From positions 1 to 6,365 of the forward strand of contig JADFOM010000151.1 in assembly GCA_022562835.1 (NCBI GenBank): 6,365 nucleotides of DNA, read 5' to 3'. The notes beneath the pieces are model-generated. The model saw nothing but the letters and a program-made list of their open reading frames with translations, was not told where the DNA came from and searched no databases. The DNA is from Acidobacteriota bacterium. GTDB taxonomy: Bacteria; Actinomycetota; Acidimicrobiia; Acidimicrobiales; SHLQ01. How positions within the stretch are numbered: position 1 is the first letter of the stretch; every line of letters starts with the position of its first letter. Of the stretch, positions 6,164 to 6,365 are shown piece after piece. A program made the position numbers and the translations under genes.

Positions 6164-6191
6164 TAATATTCGGCAGGGACACTCCCTGTCG
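6164..6191 (+). promoter_or_regulatory. TAATAT box and 21-bp palindrome before the last gene
   Basis: TAATAT (6164-6169) is a good -10 hexamer; the position 17 bases upstream (TGCACC, 6141-6146) is a poor -35. Five bases downstream lies a near-perfect inverted repeat: arms CGGCAGGGA (6171-6179) and TCCCTGTCG (6183-6191) around CAC, pairing at eight of nine positions plus one G-T. It would cover the expected transcription start, the classic place for a repressor operator, or form a hairpin in the 5' leader. No T tract follows, so it is unlikely to be a terminator. Confidence 0.45.
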
Positions 6192-6228
6192 TTGAAGGCA
6201 GAATGGCTTTCGAAGGACGGCAAGCTCC

Positions 6229-6365
6229 ATGAAGCTGAACAGCGAGCAGAAGGGCGTGGCCCGTGGGGCCGGTTTGGCGGCTGTTTTCAGCACCGTCTTC
6301 CTGGTTGTGGGCTACCTTTGGTTTCCCTTCGAGCTGGGCTCCTTCGAAGGGCCGGCCGCACGGCT
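6229..6365 (+). CDS. Small membrane protein, N-terminal 45 residues (possibly MAPEG family; runs off the window)
   Basis: ATG 6229 has GAAGGA about eleven bases upstream and opens a frame that continues through the end of the window. The product begins MKLNSEQKGVARGAGLAA, followed by a membrane segment at about residues 14-33 (GAGLAAVFSTVFLVVGYLWF), then PFELGSFEGPAARL. The pattern of a short cytoplasmic lead, first helix, and a GPAARL-type loop before a second helix recalls bacterial MAPEG-like proteins (membrane-associated proteins in eicosanoid and glutathione metabolism). With 45 residues visible that is a tentative match; an uncharacterised membrane protein is equally safe. Codon use returns to the high-GC style of the left-hand genes. 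The palindrome upstream suggests it is controlled independently of the moa genes. Confidence 0.6.
   Translation, partial: MKLNSEQKGVARGAGLAAVFSTVFLVVGYLWFPFELGSFEGPAAR

Larger units (their letters stand above)
5545..6228. other. Gene-poor scar between truncated moaC and the last gene
   Basis: I can support no intact gene in this stretch of about 680 bases. Open frames exist on both strands, but none gives recognisable family motifs with a plausible start. It contains the out-of-family tail of moaC, a tandem repeat (5818-5875), a C-poor G/T-rich tract (5881-5950), a nine-codon frame with a GGAGG site (5955-5984), two more short overlapping frames near 5974-6110, and promoter-like sequence plus a palindrome just before 6229. 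Base use in 5881-5960 is unlike the neighbouring genes. The most economical reading is the remains of an inserted or rearranged segment. A mobile-element remnant is inference, since no transposase is readable. Confidence 0.6.

Noticed and set aside
1..6365. Search by eye for tRNA genes, CRISPR arrays and complete insertion sequences.
   Set aside because: No cloverleaf with a T-loop, no regularly spaced repeats with unique spacers, and no readable transposase were seen.

Overview
The window reads as one chromosomal stretch of a high-GC actinobacterium. GTG and TTG start codons, a serine-rich FmdB/Ruc-type zinc-ribbon protein next to a SAF-domain protein, and gene families resembling those of Acidimicrobiia (Ilumatobacter-like lineages) point that way. 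The class-level assignment is inference; no marker gene is present.

Left part (1-1508, + strand): the C-terminal two thirds of a PmbA/TldE-type protein, whose start lies before the window, is followed 6 bases later by a complete uppP (undecaprenyl-diphosphate phosphatase). Next come two genes on the - strand. A membrane-anchored SAF/CpaB-like protein ends 3 bases from the uppP stop. Upstream of it in transcription order is an FmdB-family zinc-ribbon protein with a disordered Ser/Lys tail, resembling mycobacterial Ruc (Rv0991c).

Right part (about 2540-5545, + strand): a tight operon of plsY (acyl-phosphate:glycerol-3-phosphate acyltransferase), moeA (molybdopterin molybdotransferase, TTG start overlapping the plsY stop), moaA (GTP 3',8-cyclase) and the beginning of moaC. 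MoaA and MoaC together make cyclic pyranopterin monophosphate, and MoeA inserts molybdate at the end of the molybdenum-cofactor pathway. plsY makes lysophosphatidate for membrane lipid and appears to be linked only by transcription.

moaC matches its family for only about 50 residues and then turns into unrelated sequence near 5545. From there to 6228 I find no credible gene. That stretch holds a 23-bp tandem repeat (two good copies and a decayed third), a strikingly C-poor G/T-rich tract, a TAATAT box and a near-perfect 21-bp palindrome. It looks like an insertion or rearrangement scar, possibly with remnants of a mobile-element end. The window ends inside a new + strand gene for a small membrane protein, tentatively of the MAPEG type.

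I did not find a clearly new multi-gene system. The best leads are the broken moaC with its repeat-bearing scar, the FmdB/Ruc protein whose fourth zinc-ligand cysteine is displaced, and the palindrome before the last gene.
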